Shown: piece after piece, positions 21,355 through 37,157 of the stretch
How positions within the stretch are numbered: position 1 is the stretch's first letter
Layout: the number at the start of each line of letters is the position of its first letter
Source: Euptelea pleiosperma
Taxonomy: Eukaryota > Streptophyta > Magnoliopsida > Ranunculales > Eupteleaceae
Length of the DNA stretch: 64,000 bases
NCBI GenBank assembly: GCA_035048495.1
Contig: CM068553.1
Span: forward strand, 1,681,259-1,745,258
Direction: 5' to 3'
Notes under the pieces: model-generated
Seen by the model: only the letters and a program-made list of their open reading frames with translations
Told to the model about the DNA's origin: nothing
Database searches by the model: none
Made by a program: the position numbers and the translations under genes

Positions 21355-21838
21355 TGTTGAGAACAACACCAACTTCACTTTTGAAGTAGGTTAGACATAA
21401 GTAGAATAGTCTAGAAACATGGTGAAGAAAAAATGGTCTAGAATACTTAGAGCATTCTAGAAAACATTAGAATGTTGTATTTATTAGAAATATTCCAGAA
21501 TACTCTAAGGAGACATCTAGAAGTTAGAAGATTCTAGAAATTTGTAATATCTAGAAATGTAAAGTGAATCTAGGAAAATATAGAATATTCTAGAATGTAC
21601 TATACTCGTCCTTCCCAAGCCTATAAATAGGGGAGACCTTTTTATTTGTAATGTAATAAAGTACTCAAATTAAGTGAGTGTGACTCAAGTCAAGTGTGTG
21701 TACAAAGAGTGTGTGCGAGTCTTCCATAAGTGTGAGTGTGTGTCCACGACTTGTAAAAGTGTTCGTTGAGTGACTCTTAATAAAATATTGTTTCTTGTTG
21801 TTCCTCCAACGATTCGGTCCGATCCAAGTTTCCCTACA
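21355..21838 (+). mobile_element. Solo LTR with heat-shock-element cluster and 5-bp target duplication
   Basis: A 484-bp sequence beginning TGTTGAGAACAACACC and ending CCCTACA is flanked by the exact 5-bp repeat GTCCC (21350-21354 and 21839-21843), as expected for an LTR retrotransposon reduced to one LTR. A TATA box CCTATAAATAG lies near 21620. Upstream are two perfect trimeric heat-shock elements (GAAnnTTCnnGAA) at 21527-21539 and 21583-21595, plus TTCnnGAA pairs near 21462 and 21493. No primer-binding site or internal region follows. The TG...CA ends and the layout resemble copia-type LTRs. Confidence 0.82.
21527..21595 (+). promoter_or_regulatory. Heat-shock element cluster
   Basis: GAAGATTCTAGAA at 21527-21539 and GAATATTCTAGAA at 21583-21595 are both perfect three-unit HSF binding sites. 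The second ends about 27 bases before the TATA box near 21622. Confidence 0.75.
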
Positions 21839-22385
21839 GTCCCCACAAGAACCAAGCTCAACCATTCGAAGCATGCAAACCCTTGACAACCATAGCACAA
21901 AAACCATATAAAAAGAAGAGAAACGTCAATGCAGAGAATCAATAAAAGGAAAAGAAATGCAACACTAGACGATGAAAATCCAACATTGAAACATATGCAG
22001 AGAATCAATAAAAAAAATACAAAACTCAAAAAAGAAAAGAAAAATGAAAATCAACCATGAAAGAAGTGATGAACAGAAATTGGTGAGAAGAAAATAGAAA
22101 AGAAGAAACTTTGAAAGAGAAGAACCAACCTATAAAATGAGATCGAAGAGAAGTACAAAATCCTTCTCTTTTTTCTCCTCTAGTCATCTACGCTCCACCT
22201 TTTGGCAAAGCACTCAACTGGAACTCTAGAAATCTAAAACTAGCCCCTCTTTATTATGGCTCGAAGTCTCAGCTGATCTCGCTCAAGATCGGACAATCCA
22301 AATCAACACCCGCCGAGCCAGTAATCCGATGTGTGACTCAGATCGTAGAGTGGGTCTGGAGGGTAGAGCCGTAGAGGTAACAAAA

Positions 22386-22590
22386 ATGGCTAAGGGCGTG
22401 TTTGATTCCTTGAAAAGTTTTATTGGGAAAATCTTCATTTCCTAGGAAAATATTCTGTAGAAAATTTTCCCTAAAAAGTTTTCCCTTGGCTGTTTGATTG
22501 CACCTTCGAAAATATGCATTTTTCAATTTTCCGTTGTTTGATTTCACAGATTTTCCTGTGAGAAAATCAAGCTGATTTTCCGTCATTGCA
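22386..22590. mobile_element. MITE-like GTGTTTGATT repeat
   Basis: GGGCGTGTTTGATTCC at the left, with repeated GAAAATTTTCC and TTTGATTGC/TTTGATTTC words, resembles a common plant MITE terminus. The right end is unclear. Confidence 0.35.
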
Positions 22591-24183
22591 TTCGAACATT
22601 ATTTTGGGTGCTAATATCTGACGGCTAGAGATCACCAATCATGCTGATTTTGTTTCTAAATATAGCTAGAGTAGGCCAACAAACATCCATATAGTCATTG
22701 ATCTCGAAGATTGTTCCATGCTTTTGCGTGCGGGCTACATGCCTGTAGTTAAAAAAAGTCTCAAAGAACATAAAATAAGAAGTTTATTATAAGTATTCAT
22801 GATTAAATAACCCCTTAAATTAGGGGAGGGGGTCAGCGAGGCTGGTGGAGAACGGTTTTGGGGTTTTTTCGCCAAACTTTGGCCTGGCTAACTACAATAC
22901 CGACCTGTTGGAGGTGTTCTTAATAGGTTATTTTCCATAGAAGGACTTGTGCATGTCTCTTGTGAACCTGACAATTAACATTTACTTTTAGAAATGTTAT
23001 GAGCACCCCCAATAACTAATTGCCCAATAGGCCCAATTACAATTAAAAATAAATGTAAAAGACATTATAACGGAAAATAACATATCGTGGTCTTGAGACG
23101 TTCCCCTTACAATGGCTAGTTAAAACATGGTTGCAAGTTCTTGTTCATTAAATTCACTAGGGATTGCCATTAGTAATTTGTATCAGTCGGATTAGAGTCT
23201 TTTTCATACTTTATTATTATCTTTGTATTTCTAGCAAGTTTTGGGGTACTCATATTCAAAGATTAGAAATCACTAATCATGCCAATTTTTGTTACGTAAG
23301 TTCATCTAGGGATGGGCCTAACATCCATACGGGCAATAGTTTGTAATAGCATGCCACTTGGCTCACACTGTGGGTCCGTCATGATTTATTTTTTTCAAGG
23401 ACAAAATTCAAGTGCTACATTGGGGTTTAATAAAAATGCTTTTCACAGATGAGTTGAAATGTTAAAATGTTGAATGACCAAAACACCCTTATAAAATAAA
23501 TAAAAAATAAAAAAAAATGAAAGAAGCAATGTTTATAAATTTAAAGAATTTGAGGGTTATATTAAGAATAAGGTTTTTTTTTTTAGTTTTTTAATAAGAG
23601 AGGAGCATTGAATGAGCTACGGGTGAGACATGTTGACGCCAACTACTAAAGACTTACGAAAAAAAAAGTAAAAGTTGCCTAAAGTCTAAAGTACCCCTAA
23701 AAGAGAAAATTTAAAAAATACAACAGTGGCATTTCAGTAAAATAGGGACATTTTCAAGATTTTACGCGTTTATAATGCAAGAAGGCCCTTCTCTTTCTAA
23801 ATAGCAAATAGATGTTTTCCTACACATACATTCAGTATACAGGTATCTGAAAAGAAATACAGTACAGCGGGTTGGGTCTAGAAGTACTTGATTTAAAACT
23901 GGAACTAGAAGGGTGGGATCCAAAATTAATGCATACAATAAGATTTGGTTCCGGGAATACTGGTCCTGTGCTGAATTGACCAATTGATACCCTATGCTTA
24001 GGTGGACAACCAATCAGATTAGGAATGCTCAACATTTGTCATATTAGTACTAAGGGTGAAATGGACCAGACCTGGGTTTGCATTTTGGTAAATTTTGAAT
24101 AGGCTTGATTCGAGGCCTCATCTAACACAGTTCAAATCTAGCCCCCTGAAACCTAATGGGCTTTTCCCATTTACACCCTAGTG
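22591..24183. other. Gene-free stretch with MITE fragments
   Basis: Family A/B fragments lie at about 22600-22700 and 23260-23340 (CATCCATACGG). The remainder is AT-rich without a supported gene. Confidence 0.4.
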
Positions 24184-24630
24184 TATCTAAGGGTGTACGT
24201 TTGGGCTATTTGGCCCAACCCATCCTAAGTTTTTGGGTTTTTTGGGTTTCGAGCAGGACTGAAACTCGAGGGCCCTTATCCAAAGCTTGAAAATTTGGGT
24301 TGGGCTTGGGCTTTGGTTCTATCTGGGTGCCAGACTCAGTCCAAGCTTCATGACGGGCTCATGTTTCAGGCTCAGGCTGGGTTTCGAGCTTGAGTCGGTT
24401 TCTGGCCCACTAGAATCCATTTTTAAAAAAAAATCTTCAAAAAATTAGATTTTTTTTTAAATCGGGTTCGGATCGGGCTTGTGTATTGGGCCTGAATTTG
24501 GTCCAAGTTTAGGTTCGGTCCCGCCTCAGTGTGGAACCCAGGCCCCGGTTTTGAAATTTCGTGCTAGGTTCGGAATCTTCGGATAGCCCAAAACTCGGGT
24601 TCGGTCCTTATGTACACCCCTAAGTCTAAC
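24184..24630. mobile_element. GGGCC-rich element with TAAGGGTGTAC ends
   Basis: The left end TAAGGGTGTACGTTTGGGC is mirrored by GGTCCTTATGTACACCCCTAA at the right. The inside is rich in TTGGGCTT and GGCCC words. It is similar in style to 63566-63830. No clear target duplication. Confidence 0.5.
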
Positions 24631-24866
24631 TGTATCAGTATGACTAGGACAGCCCGATCCGAATCAGAGCCCTAGGTATGACCCATCGAAGAGTTATCAA
24701 ATCCATTTGGGCCCAATAACTAGTAACCGAACGATGATGATCAACGATCAGAGAAACTGTTACACACATAAAACTGATCATACCTGGTTAGTTACTCTCT
24801 CACCCTTTCCCCCTCTCCCTGTCTCTCTCCCTATTCGAGGAACACTGCAGAATCAGAATCGAAACT

Positions 24867-24887
24867 CTCTCTCTCTCTCTCTCTCTT
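24867..24887 (+). repeat. CT microsatellite in the beta-amylase 5' leader
   Basis: About ten CT units end just before TTAGGGTTTGCTATGG, where the beta-amylase ATG lies at 24898. CT tracts are common in plant leaders and core promoters. Confidence 0.7.
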
Positions 24888-24897
24888 AGGGTTTGCT

Positions 24898-27793
<2,896 letters not shown>

Positions 27794-30700
27794 GAAGCAT
27801 TCTCTCATTTGTACCATCAACAGAAGCTGTATATGTTTACCTACAAGCATGGAGTATTTATTTGATACAGAATTTAGTGATCTTCCTACTCTATTGTTAT
27901 TAAAGGAATGTGTAACAATGCCTTCCTGATAATTTTCAGAAAAGGTTGGCTTTTGTCAGTGTATAGGCCATCTTTCGACTTCACGAGTCAGTTCAGGTTT
28001 TTTTTTTCCTTTGATTAAAGTTTCCGGCATAAATTTATCTTTGCAATCCCTTCAAAGGCAGTTTAGCAAGATCTATGTTTCATATAAATCTTACCTTATT
28101 AGTGGAATTATTTTATTTTTGTCATTGTTTTCATTATAAATGTTGTGAGATCACTTGTGTTAGGAGCTGTCATGACAATATTTCTGCTGATCCCTGATAT
28201 CGCAACTTCTTGCTGTGGTTGCTAGAGTCAGAATTAATTCAGGTGAAGAGAATTAATGCCATGAAAATAATGGTTTTTTGTTCTTTTGGATCATGTGCAA
28301 AGAGCATTATGAGAACCTAAATGTCCTTGTGGATATGATGTGCATATTATGTTGGCTGATGGGTAGCTGCATGGTCAGGCTGGATGCTTGGAGGAATCTA
28401 AATTATATGGATTTCTTCTAAATGAGGTGGAGTACCTGTCTACATGTTAGACCTGAATTCTGATGCACAACTTCTAGTTTTTGTTCTTTTTTTCTTTCAT
28501 TTCTCATACTTAACAGTTATCATGGTTATGAGTTCTTCCCGTCTAACAAAAATCTTCTATGTGGAAATTATAACATTACATTTATGTATATTCTTGTGGA
28601 AATTCTGGACTGATGGTCCAAACTTCATTTAACTGCTCATAAAGGAGTTTTAATACATGGCACACATGGTCATCAATTGGACGGCCAAATTGTTGGTCCA
28701 ACCTTTGAATCGCCCGAAACCCAAACTGACACTAGGCTAACAATCCTAACTCTGTCAAAGCAATGATAACCATTGCATTGGACAGTTAGGATGATCTACA
28801 CCGTAAATTTTAGTTTGTGGCCAATCCAAAAGGTGGCCTAACATTTGGGTGGTCTTGATTGAGGACCAAGAATGTACCTTTGTTTTCCCACCATCCTCAT
28901 TGATTTTGGACTGTTTCCTTTTCTTTTCTTCTTCCAACAAATCCAATCAGACGGTTAGGATTCATCAATAATGTAAACTTTGGTTTTGGTCTATCCAAAG
29001 GTCAAGGTTTGGATGGTCTGGGTTAGTGACCAAAGTACCATGCCTTAAAAAAATATTGTATGTGCAGGGAATAAAGCCTGGACTATTGGTCCAGGACACT
29101 GGGCCTCAAGTACTTTATCACTAAATATAAGATAATAGTTCAGTTAACTCCATCTTTCCCTTGCTCAGGGTCTTGGTTCTATAAATTGCTTAGCTGATTT
29201 TGTTTGTATTGGTGGATTCCAAATTATGTGATGATTGTTGGGAACTTGGCTATTTCTAGCATTTAGTGTATTTGCCATCTTGTGTTGTGGTAAATCCCCC
29301 AGTCGCCAGTATAGCAGAAGACTGTATTGATTGATGCTCATTGAGAATCAATTCTTCTATTAAGGTAGCTTTCAAATCATGTCTTGAAACATAGTATTCT
29401 ACGCCTTTAACCTCTTCCCTGTTTCTAATAAATGAAAATTTTTTCATTTTTGTGGTGGCAGATCACTATGCTGTAAGACGGCAAGATGTGAAGGTGTACA
29501 ATGAGTGAAGTATTTGCTGTTTCCATTATTTGTGTGCATAAGTTTACTATGCATATCCCATGGAATTATATATATATATATATTTTAATTCTTAATTGGG
29601 TTGAAGCAAAATGGTGTGGGCAATGGATAACCATTTGAAAGTCTTGGTGATTGCTGTTTTCTTTAGTATAGCAATGCTGAGAATGAAGGTTTTATTACAG
29701 GAAGCATAAACATTGGATGTATGCACCCAAAATTTTAAAGTTATCTATGAGCAGTAAAACTTTGAATATCGATGTCAAATAGTACATAAAATTATATAAA
29801 ATATTTACTTGACGATAGTCCTCTAATTTCCTAGATGAGATGTGAATTGGGAATCTAAAATTTTGACAGCGGATCTTAATATATTTGAATTCTAGAGATT
29901 GAAAGCCTGGAGTTATTGTTTGTTGTTGCTTTTTAATTCTCACTTACACATCACTTTTTAACTGCATATTATGCTTTGCCAGTATCAATAGATTTGGCAC
30001 AACAAGTGCTGGCAATAGACTGTCAACCATCTAAATAGTGAGATTACTTGTAACCCGGGAAGTATACCCTTGACAGATATTTTTGTCAGCACTTCGCCTA
30101 GATCTAGATAGAACCATTGGATGGAATTTAAAATGAGAAAATTTCTCAAGTAGAAACTGGGGTTACAAAAGTACAAGTCATAGTTATGTATGGACGGTCT
30201 ACAAATTATATCGATGTTTCAGAGATCGCTGGATGATGCTATGGGAGAAGGATTGGTAAGCTGTTAGAATTGGCTGAATTGAGCTGCACATAATGGTAGG
30301 ACTAGATGGGAAGTATGGGAGGATGCTGAGAAATGACACTATGCTGTTTTTCTTAGTGGGTGGTTTTGTGTTGACAGTGATGTCTTCTCATCAACTGTGC
30401 GCTTTTTGTGTCATCTCCTTAATCCTTGTTTATCACGTGCTGCCAAAGGAGTATTTTGTGATTTACTTAAACTATTGTTTATTTCTTTGAATATTTATAT
30501 TTGGAAAAAAAAAAATCAAAACCAGGGATTAGAATTAAACATTTTAAATCCATTGCATCAAATGTATTGTCATTCCTTAGGCATTTCTTTCAGTATTCAA
30601 TGATTGTGAACTAGTCAAATAGAACAACAGAATTACCAGAGACAAAATTCTTCATGCGGACTCTTGTAGATGGGTAAAAAGTACTTAGAACTTCTGCTGA

Positions 30701-33700
30701 ATTGTCACTAATGGAAATGTTCCTAATAATTTACTTTTACTAGGTGAGATCTCGTGGACTTGTATTAATAACGTAACACACTTAGAAACATTATCAAGGC
30801 ATAAAGGTTATTGATTTTTCTTAGCAAGTTTCTAGCAAGATCTTATGGCACAATCAAGTAAGATATAACAGAAAGCAATTTTTTTTTTCGATAAGTAACA
30901 AATTAAATTTTTGTTGCAATTTATTGAAGAAATGGGATTACTAAGGCTAGCTTATGAATAAATAATTTGTTTGATGCAATAGGATCTTATTTCTAGGTAT
31001 TTTCAAAAGAAATTCCTAATTTGTATACATGTTTTATTTGTCATGTAGAACATGTCATATAACTGTTCCATTCTGCAAATCTCCTGTATATTACAGGTGC
31101 TAATTCATTCCCCAGTTGAAAATTTCATTCTTACCCATGTGTCATATATATAGTGCACAACAATTGGTTTTGATTGTCCAATCATTGGTCCGCCTCTTGG
31201 GTTGGTCCTAGCCCCCAACTGGATGATCCTAACAGATAATTACATAAATGAACTTATTTCCACTGCATCATCAAAATAATGTTCCTAAAGAAAGTCCATG
31301 CATGCTGTTAGTTATGTTAATCCCATTGTGCTATTTTTATGGCTAAGAGATTAGCCTTGTAGTTCTTATTGATGTAATTTCCAGGACTTAATTGCATGTG
31401 AGGCATGCGAACAACAGATCTGTGGGAGAATTATGAATTTCTGTGTCACTGTTGTATGACATACTAATTTGTTACTTTATTTCAACATATAATACCTTGT
31501 CCTATATCCATACCTCCTTGAACTGATACCATCAATTGAGCAGTTTGTTCTATCAGCATTATGAGTCTTTAGAGCTGAGTCATGCATGACTTGATTACCT
31601 TGTGTCTACTTAAGTAGGCAATGAATGTTGCATTTCTTTATATGACATTTTACGGTATGTTATGTTTGTCAAGTCAGTTTTAACTTTCACCCCCTCATCA
31701 ATTAGTTTGACGAATTGGGAAGATCAGAGTAGGTTTTTTTTTTGTAATCGAAGATCAGAGTAGGTCGTAAAATTGGTTTTGAGAATGTAAAGAAAGATGG
31801 CAATTATCAAAAAAAAAAATATAAAGAAAGATGACAAGCTATTTTCATGTTGCTTGTGCTTGGGATTTCCCGAAAGTTTGACATTCTAGTACCCATTATA
31901 ATGTTTTGGATGTTACTGGTTATGTAATACAGAACCAATCTCTCGGAATCTAAATTGGATAAGAGAGCATATTGGTTATGTCTGTCAATTCTGTGAGGTA
32001 TGGTTGCAATACATAAGAAAATTCGGGCGTGATTGTAATGAGGACCAACCCATATGTGTATTTGTGGTTATAATTGTCCAGTTAACCTTAATTTAGCTTG
32101 TGGTTCAAAACTGATTTTACTAAACTTTGGCTCTTTAAGTCCATGTGGTATCTTCTTCTGTTTAACCCATTGTGTTTTTAGTTGGCATTTTGAAGGTTTG
32201 TGTGAAGTCTTTCTTTTTCCACCTAAGAGGGCCAATCTCCTTGAAAAGGGGTTGCTGTTATGACGGTTTAAATTGGGCCATCAGAGTCAGATAAAGAATT
32301 CACATTGCAGATAAGCTGAAAAATCTTTTATCATGCTACCATACCAAGAAATCATGGGGGCGAAATTTCCCCCAAGTTAAAATTTTTAACAGTGATAATC
32401 TTACAACACTGGTAATGAAGAATAATGAGATACTACTATGGTATTACAAGTTTATTTTACAGGGTTTCTATCATAGACGCAGAGCAAATGGAGGGTTTTC
32501 TAGTCATCAGATTGCTGACATCACTTGGAAGATCATCGTCATTGTCAACAACATCATCAACAGAGCCTTATTCCAACTGTTTATGGCCATGTACATGAAT
32601 CCCGTTCCATCAATCTACTCTATCTGGGGTGATGTCATCCATTAAAGCAGTCTTCATCAACATGATCAGTTGTCTTAGCAATCAAGTAAAAGGACTTTTC
32701 TTTTACTATTCAGTAGCATGTACTTGATCTTTTGATCAAATAGTTTGGATCATTTAACTGAGTTGATTTTGGCGTTGGTTGGACAATCCAGATTACATAG
32801 CATGTTTTCCACTTGTCGTAAAGACTTTAGTATCATACTAATACAGACTACTACTACTTATGCCCCTTTTCTACTAAATTATATTAAGAAAAATTGATCA
32901 AATACTTGCATAATGAATAACATAAAACCTGCTTGCTAAGTTGTAAAGTTTGTGAGTGTTAATATCATAGACCTGGGTTCAAAACCCGCCTTCACCTATG
33001 ACTTACTGATCTTGTTAAAAACAGGCTTACCCAAATAAAAACAAAAATCAGTTTTACAGATGGGGTTCCATGGATCCCAATTCCACACTCCATTTGTTGA
33101 CAAACCCCCCAAATTTTCCATTATTTAGAAGTGAAGACAAGGGGTAGATGGATCATTTAGTTCCAAGGCCAAGAAAGGAAGAATAAGAAGCTTAATTAAA
33201 GGTAAAAAGAAATAAAGCTAAATTCAAGTTGTTCTGAAGACATATTACCATCTTTTTCTTAATGGTTTTGATATTCAAAGTCTTGAAGGGGTGATGGTAT
33301 GTATGTGTTGTATTGAGATGACACTATAGCTTAATAAAGCAAAGAGATAAGTTGGCTTGGGTTAGCCTTGTTGTTTAAAGGTAAGACGGGTACTTTGGTA
33401 GTCAACTTCAGAGAAGGTAGTGTAGCTTTTTTGATATTGACAGCCACCATCACATATCTTGGTCTTAATTCTACGACAGTAGTGGTGGTGGGTGAATTCT
33501 CATTTTCCCTTTTTATGCAGCTCTCCATGTGATGGAAGTATTTGCCCACAACCATAGAAAATGGACAAAAATTCACAGAAGGGATTTAGAAAAAAAACAG
33601 GGAAACTAGAAAATAGGGAGAAAATCATTTCTATTAAAATAAGCATGCAAAATGAATAGCACACACCACAAGGGGGTAGTCATCTAGTGACTTCGACTAT

Positions 33701-33840
33701 GGGTCAGTGCTCTTATCCACCTGTTCCTGCTTTCCGCAAACGACCAGTACGATAGATGTATTCTGCAACTGATCGATTTATCGATCAGCTTGGCTTGGCT
33801 TGAATTATGATGTTCCATTTCTAATTATTAATTAAAATTT
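27794..33840. other. Long gene-free stretch between beta-amylase and the PSY gene
   Basis: Apart from the beta-amylase 3' flank, no frame has recognisable protein similarity. MITE-like inverted text lies at about 28650-29040 (GGTTAGGATGATC, TTTAGTTTGTGGCC with inverse partners). A tRNA-like SINE fragment lies near 32925-33050 (box B GGGTTCAAAACCC). Frames at 32415-32645 and 33331-33576 were considered and not called. Confidence 0.45.
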
Positions 33841-35572
33841 CAATACAAAAAAAAAAAAAAAAAACTAGAAATTGAGCAAGAGATATGTTGTTAATTCATC
33901 CATGCATACTCTGTAAATTGCATTGACATTTCTCTATTTTCAGAAAAAGAAGAGACTTAAGCAAGGTGGGCTTGTCTGCTAACACAAAGTTTAGACAATG
34001 ATTTCCCATTGGGTGCAAGAGTGAGCATCGGGTTAAGCCTTTCGTATGCGAGGCGTTAAGGTGAAGGGGACTTTGTTATTCCATTTCCCGACAAACATAG
34101 AAGATGGAATTAGGTGAGCCATTAATGGGAGCACTAGAAAAAGATAAAACACTTGAACTCAACATTCCATCTATTTAATTATAGATTATGAAAAAGATTA
34201 AATTAATCATGCCCCCAAGCACCAAATGTTGGTGATGATGGAGTTTGTCGGGACGAATTAAAGTGACTGAATGATGAACATTTTTCTAGAGCCTCTGCAC
34301 CCAACATTGTACCTTTGACGACTCTGTTACGATTTTTTTTTTTTGTCAAAAAATGAAGATTGTTTATAGACGTGGGATGCAACAGCTCTGTCGAGCAAAA
34401 ACTGAAGGAACGGGATATTGGCACTCGCGTTTTTACCCTCTACACACACTTAAAATTTTTTTTGGAAAGAAAACCCAGTCCCCATCTCTCTACACCCACC
34501 ATCTTAACCCAAGATACCCTCTCTCTGTCTCTGCGCGCAGACCCGAGATAGAGAGAGAGGTGGTGGTGGTGATGGTAGAAGGGAGGAAGGACCAAAAAAA
34601 GGGTTTCGGTTCTCCACCATGAATTTTTTTTTATTTATTTCGGATGGGTGTAGAGATACCCTATGTCTAGAGAGAAAAAACGAGAAATTTAAGGTGGGTT
34701 TAGAGAGTAAGTGGGCATACAGGGTAAAAACACGGGTGCCAATGTGCAATCCCAAAATGAACTCAAGGTTCAAGAGCGAGTAAAAAAAATATATGTGGCC
34801 AATAGAAGAACCATTCAAGGGCAATTCTCACAAGTAATCAAAGATATGGTGGTACATTACATGAGCTATGTGCCCACGATGCATGTTAGTGGGAAGGAAT
34901 CTTCAATTTAAGTAGTGAATGCCATAACCTACAAATAAGAATATATTAATTCTGGGTCTCAGACTCTGAGGCAAGATACCTCTATTAAATTTATATTTTC
35001 GAACTGTTCAAAATTTCCCTAATTTGAAACATACCCATCAGTGAATTGGAGTAGAAAATTTTCTTTCTATAAATTGTTTCTAGGGGTGCAACACGAGGAC
35101 TTCCTAGGAGGTATAGGTTTCGAGGACCAAAATTTTCACAGAGGCTCTCGAGTGTGAATTCCAATATTCCAATGGTGGTTTTGCTTTGGCAAAAGTGAAT
35201 GCCAGGAAACCGCGGATCCCGGCCGAATTTGAAAAGGGTGAGCAAAACCCGCAAGCCAAGCTGAAAGTGGGAAGAGTTTGAGCCATGCAAGGATTGATTG
35301 CTTTGCCCACATACATTCAATTGCTTTTGGTAGAGAAAAGTGGAAGTTCAGTTTTTGATGTAACAAAAGTTAGTGCAGTTGACTTTGGGGTGGTGGCTAA
35401 TCGCTATTGCATTTCATCATCATCCTACAAAGCTTGTGAGTGGGGTGCACCATGACAATATTTCTTATGGCTCCCATGATCCCTCCACCGTTTTAAGAAT
35501 AAAAGCATACCTCCCTCCCCCACCCTTACTCACAAAACCCTAACTCACATTCTAACAACCACAACATCAGCC
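33841..35572. other. Upstream flank of the PSY gene
   Basis: No gene supported. There is a CT/GA-rich patch at 34510-34560, a short 5S rRNA-like match at 35083-35111 and a typical leader ending in AACAACCACAACATCAGCC before the ATG at 35573. Confidence 0.4.
35083..35111 (-). repeat. 5S rRNA 3'-end-like fragment
   Basis: On the minus strand the bases ACCTCCTAGGAAGTCCTCG followed by TGTTGCACCCC match the 3' end of plant 5S rRNA with about one mismatch. The rest of 5S is absent, so it is not a gene. Confidence 0.5.
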
Positions 35573-36209
35573 ATGCCTCCTCAGATCAAGACCCATCTCC
35601 TCCTCCTCCTCCTCCTCCTCCTCCTCTTACTCTTCTTTCATTCATTTTCAGGTGAGCAAGTTATTCTCCATGCATATATGAACCTCATTTTCAAAACTCA
35701 ATTACCTCAAGTAACATATACTATCTTATCTTGCAGGCAAAGTCGAAAGTTTCGACGATGGCACGAACCCCACATACCCAGTTCATGAGGTAACTTAGTT
35801 GCATGCATTCGTGCTCTTGCGCGTCGTAATAATGTGAAAAAAAACAGAATAATTCTGATTTTATTATCGTATACCATACTTAATGTGATGTTGTTGATTC
35901 ATTATGCGGCCGGATAAGCGGACGGTTCCATTGTGCACTGCTTTGTTGTCTTAACATATTTTCTGTGGATCCAAATGGTAGTGAGTGCAGTTTTTGCGAT
36001 TGCATGCATGCTTTGTATGAATTTGTTTCACGTTCTTCAATCACTTTTTTTTTTCTTTGTGTTTTGAACTTTTGAAGGTTACACTGAAGAAGATGGTGAG
36101 AAAGCTTATGGCGGTTGATGCAGTAATGGACTATGACTATGGAGGACCCAACCCAAGGCACGACCCAAGGAAAGGGAAGCCTGGTGTTGGTGGTGGCAAG
36201 ATCCCTTGA
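35573..36209 (+). CDS. PSY-family sulfated signalling peptide precursor
   Basis: Three exons (35573-35651, 35737-35789, 36078-36209), GT-AG, encode 87 residues. Residues 1-26 are a signal peptide with an uninterrupted run of twelve leucines, coded largely by a CTC repeat. The variable middle is acidic, then basic (LKKMVRKLM). The C-terminal region holds DYDYGGPNPRHDPRKGKP (62-79), which matches the PSY core DY...NP(K/R)HDP. In this family a protein tyrosine sulfotransferase modifies the tyrosine after aspartate, and the secreted peptide controls cell expansion and stress trade-offs through leucine-rich-repeat receptor kinases. Two DY sites occur here in tandem. The tail after HDP is basic and glycine-rich and may be trimmed. 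The gene is easy to miss because no single exon exceeds 132 bases. Confidence 0.85.
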
Positions 36210-36808
36210 CTTGCTCATCCTCTTCTCCTCCTCCTCCTCTTGTCTTTGGCCACTAATTAATATTAGCATAAAATATATAAGGAGACAGAACTGGTAGATC
36301 TTCCTTTTTTGCTTTTTTTTTTTTTTTTTTATGAGTTTGGTGACTGTAAGAGCTATGAAGATCATTTTGTATTATTATTATTATTATTATGTATCTACTG
36401 ATCTACTGATCTGCTTCTCTAATCTCTTCTTTCTGGTTAAACTGAGTTAATCTATTGATCTTTGATATAATGTCTATTACATCACATACATGTGAATGGG
36501 GAAACTGAAGACATGATCAGTCAAGATATTTCATAGAGGTTGGTGGAATCTGACCATACACCTGGCTCTTGTCAATCTGGATTGTTCTTTCCATGTAGTG
36601 ATCTCTCCTTTAATCACTATATGGGAAAAAAAGTCAGGTTGATCAGGCAATCTTAACCGTAGATAGAGTATATCTTGGGTGGTTGAATAAAAAAGTTGGT
36701 CAACTGTGAGGAAAGAACATTATTTGAAAAAAGGAAAAAAATAGTGTTTATCTTTTGAAGGTAGACTAAGTAAAGAATAAAACCAGGAATTTTTCTTAAT
36801 CCATTAGA

Positions 36809-37157
36809 GAGTAGAACTTCCATGACCATGCTGACCGGCACAATATGAGCCACTTGGCATATTCTAAGAGGACTCTGATTGTATGGATGTTTGGCCAATC
36901 CCCAAGTGGACCTACAAACCAAAAAACAGCCTGATTAGATTTCAAACCTTTGGATCTTTGTGCCCAAATAATGGTCAATAATACTCAAATTCCTATGGTT
37001 AAAATCAACCCATGAAAATGACTCCAATCCAACACTTAGAAATCACTAATCAGGTTGAATTTGGTTTGTAGGTCCATCTAGGGGGATTGACCAAACATCC
37101 ATATGGTCATTGTCCTCTAAGAATGAGACACGTGGCTCATATTGTGGGCAGTCAGCT
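36809..37157. mobile_element. Family A MITE
   Basis: Starts GAGTAGAACTTCCATGACC, carries inverted arms with ATGGATGTTTGGCCAATCC and CATCCATATGGTCA, and ends near GGGCAGTCAGCTCCC with the terminus decayed. An ABRE-like ACACGTGG lies in the right arm near 37129. Confidence 0.7.

Noticed and set aside
32415..32645. 76-codon frame ending in IYSIWGDVIH
   Set aside because: The second half looks codon-like but has no recognisable family, and no intron or promoter context could be built.
33331..33576. 81-codon minus-strand frame
   Set aside because: No similarity recognised, and the frame has no convincing start context or flanking exons.
35083..35111. 5S rRNA gene
   Set aside because: Only the last quarter of 5S is present; internal promoter boxes are missing.
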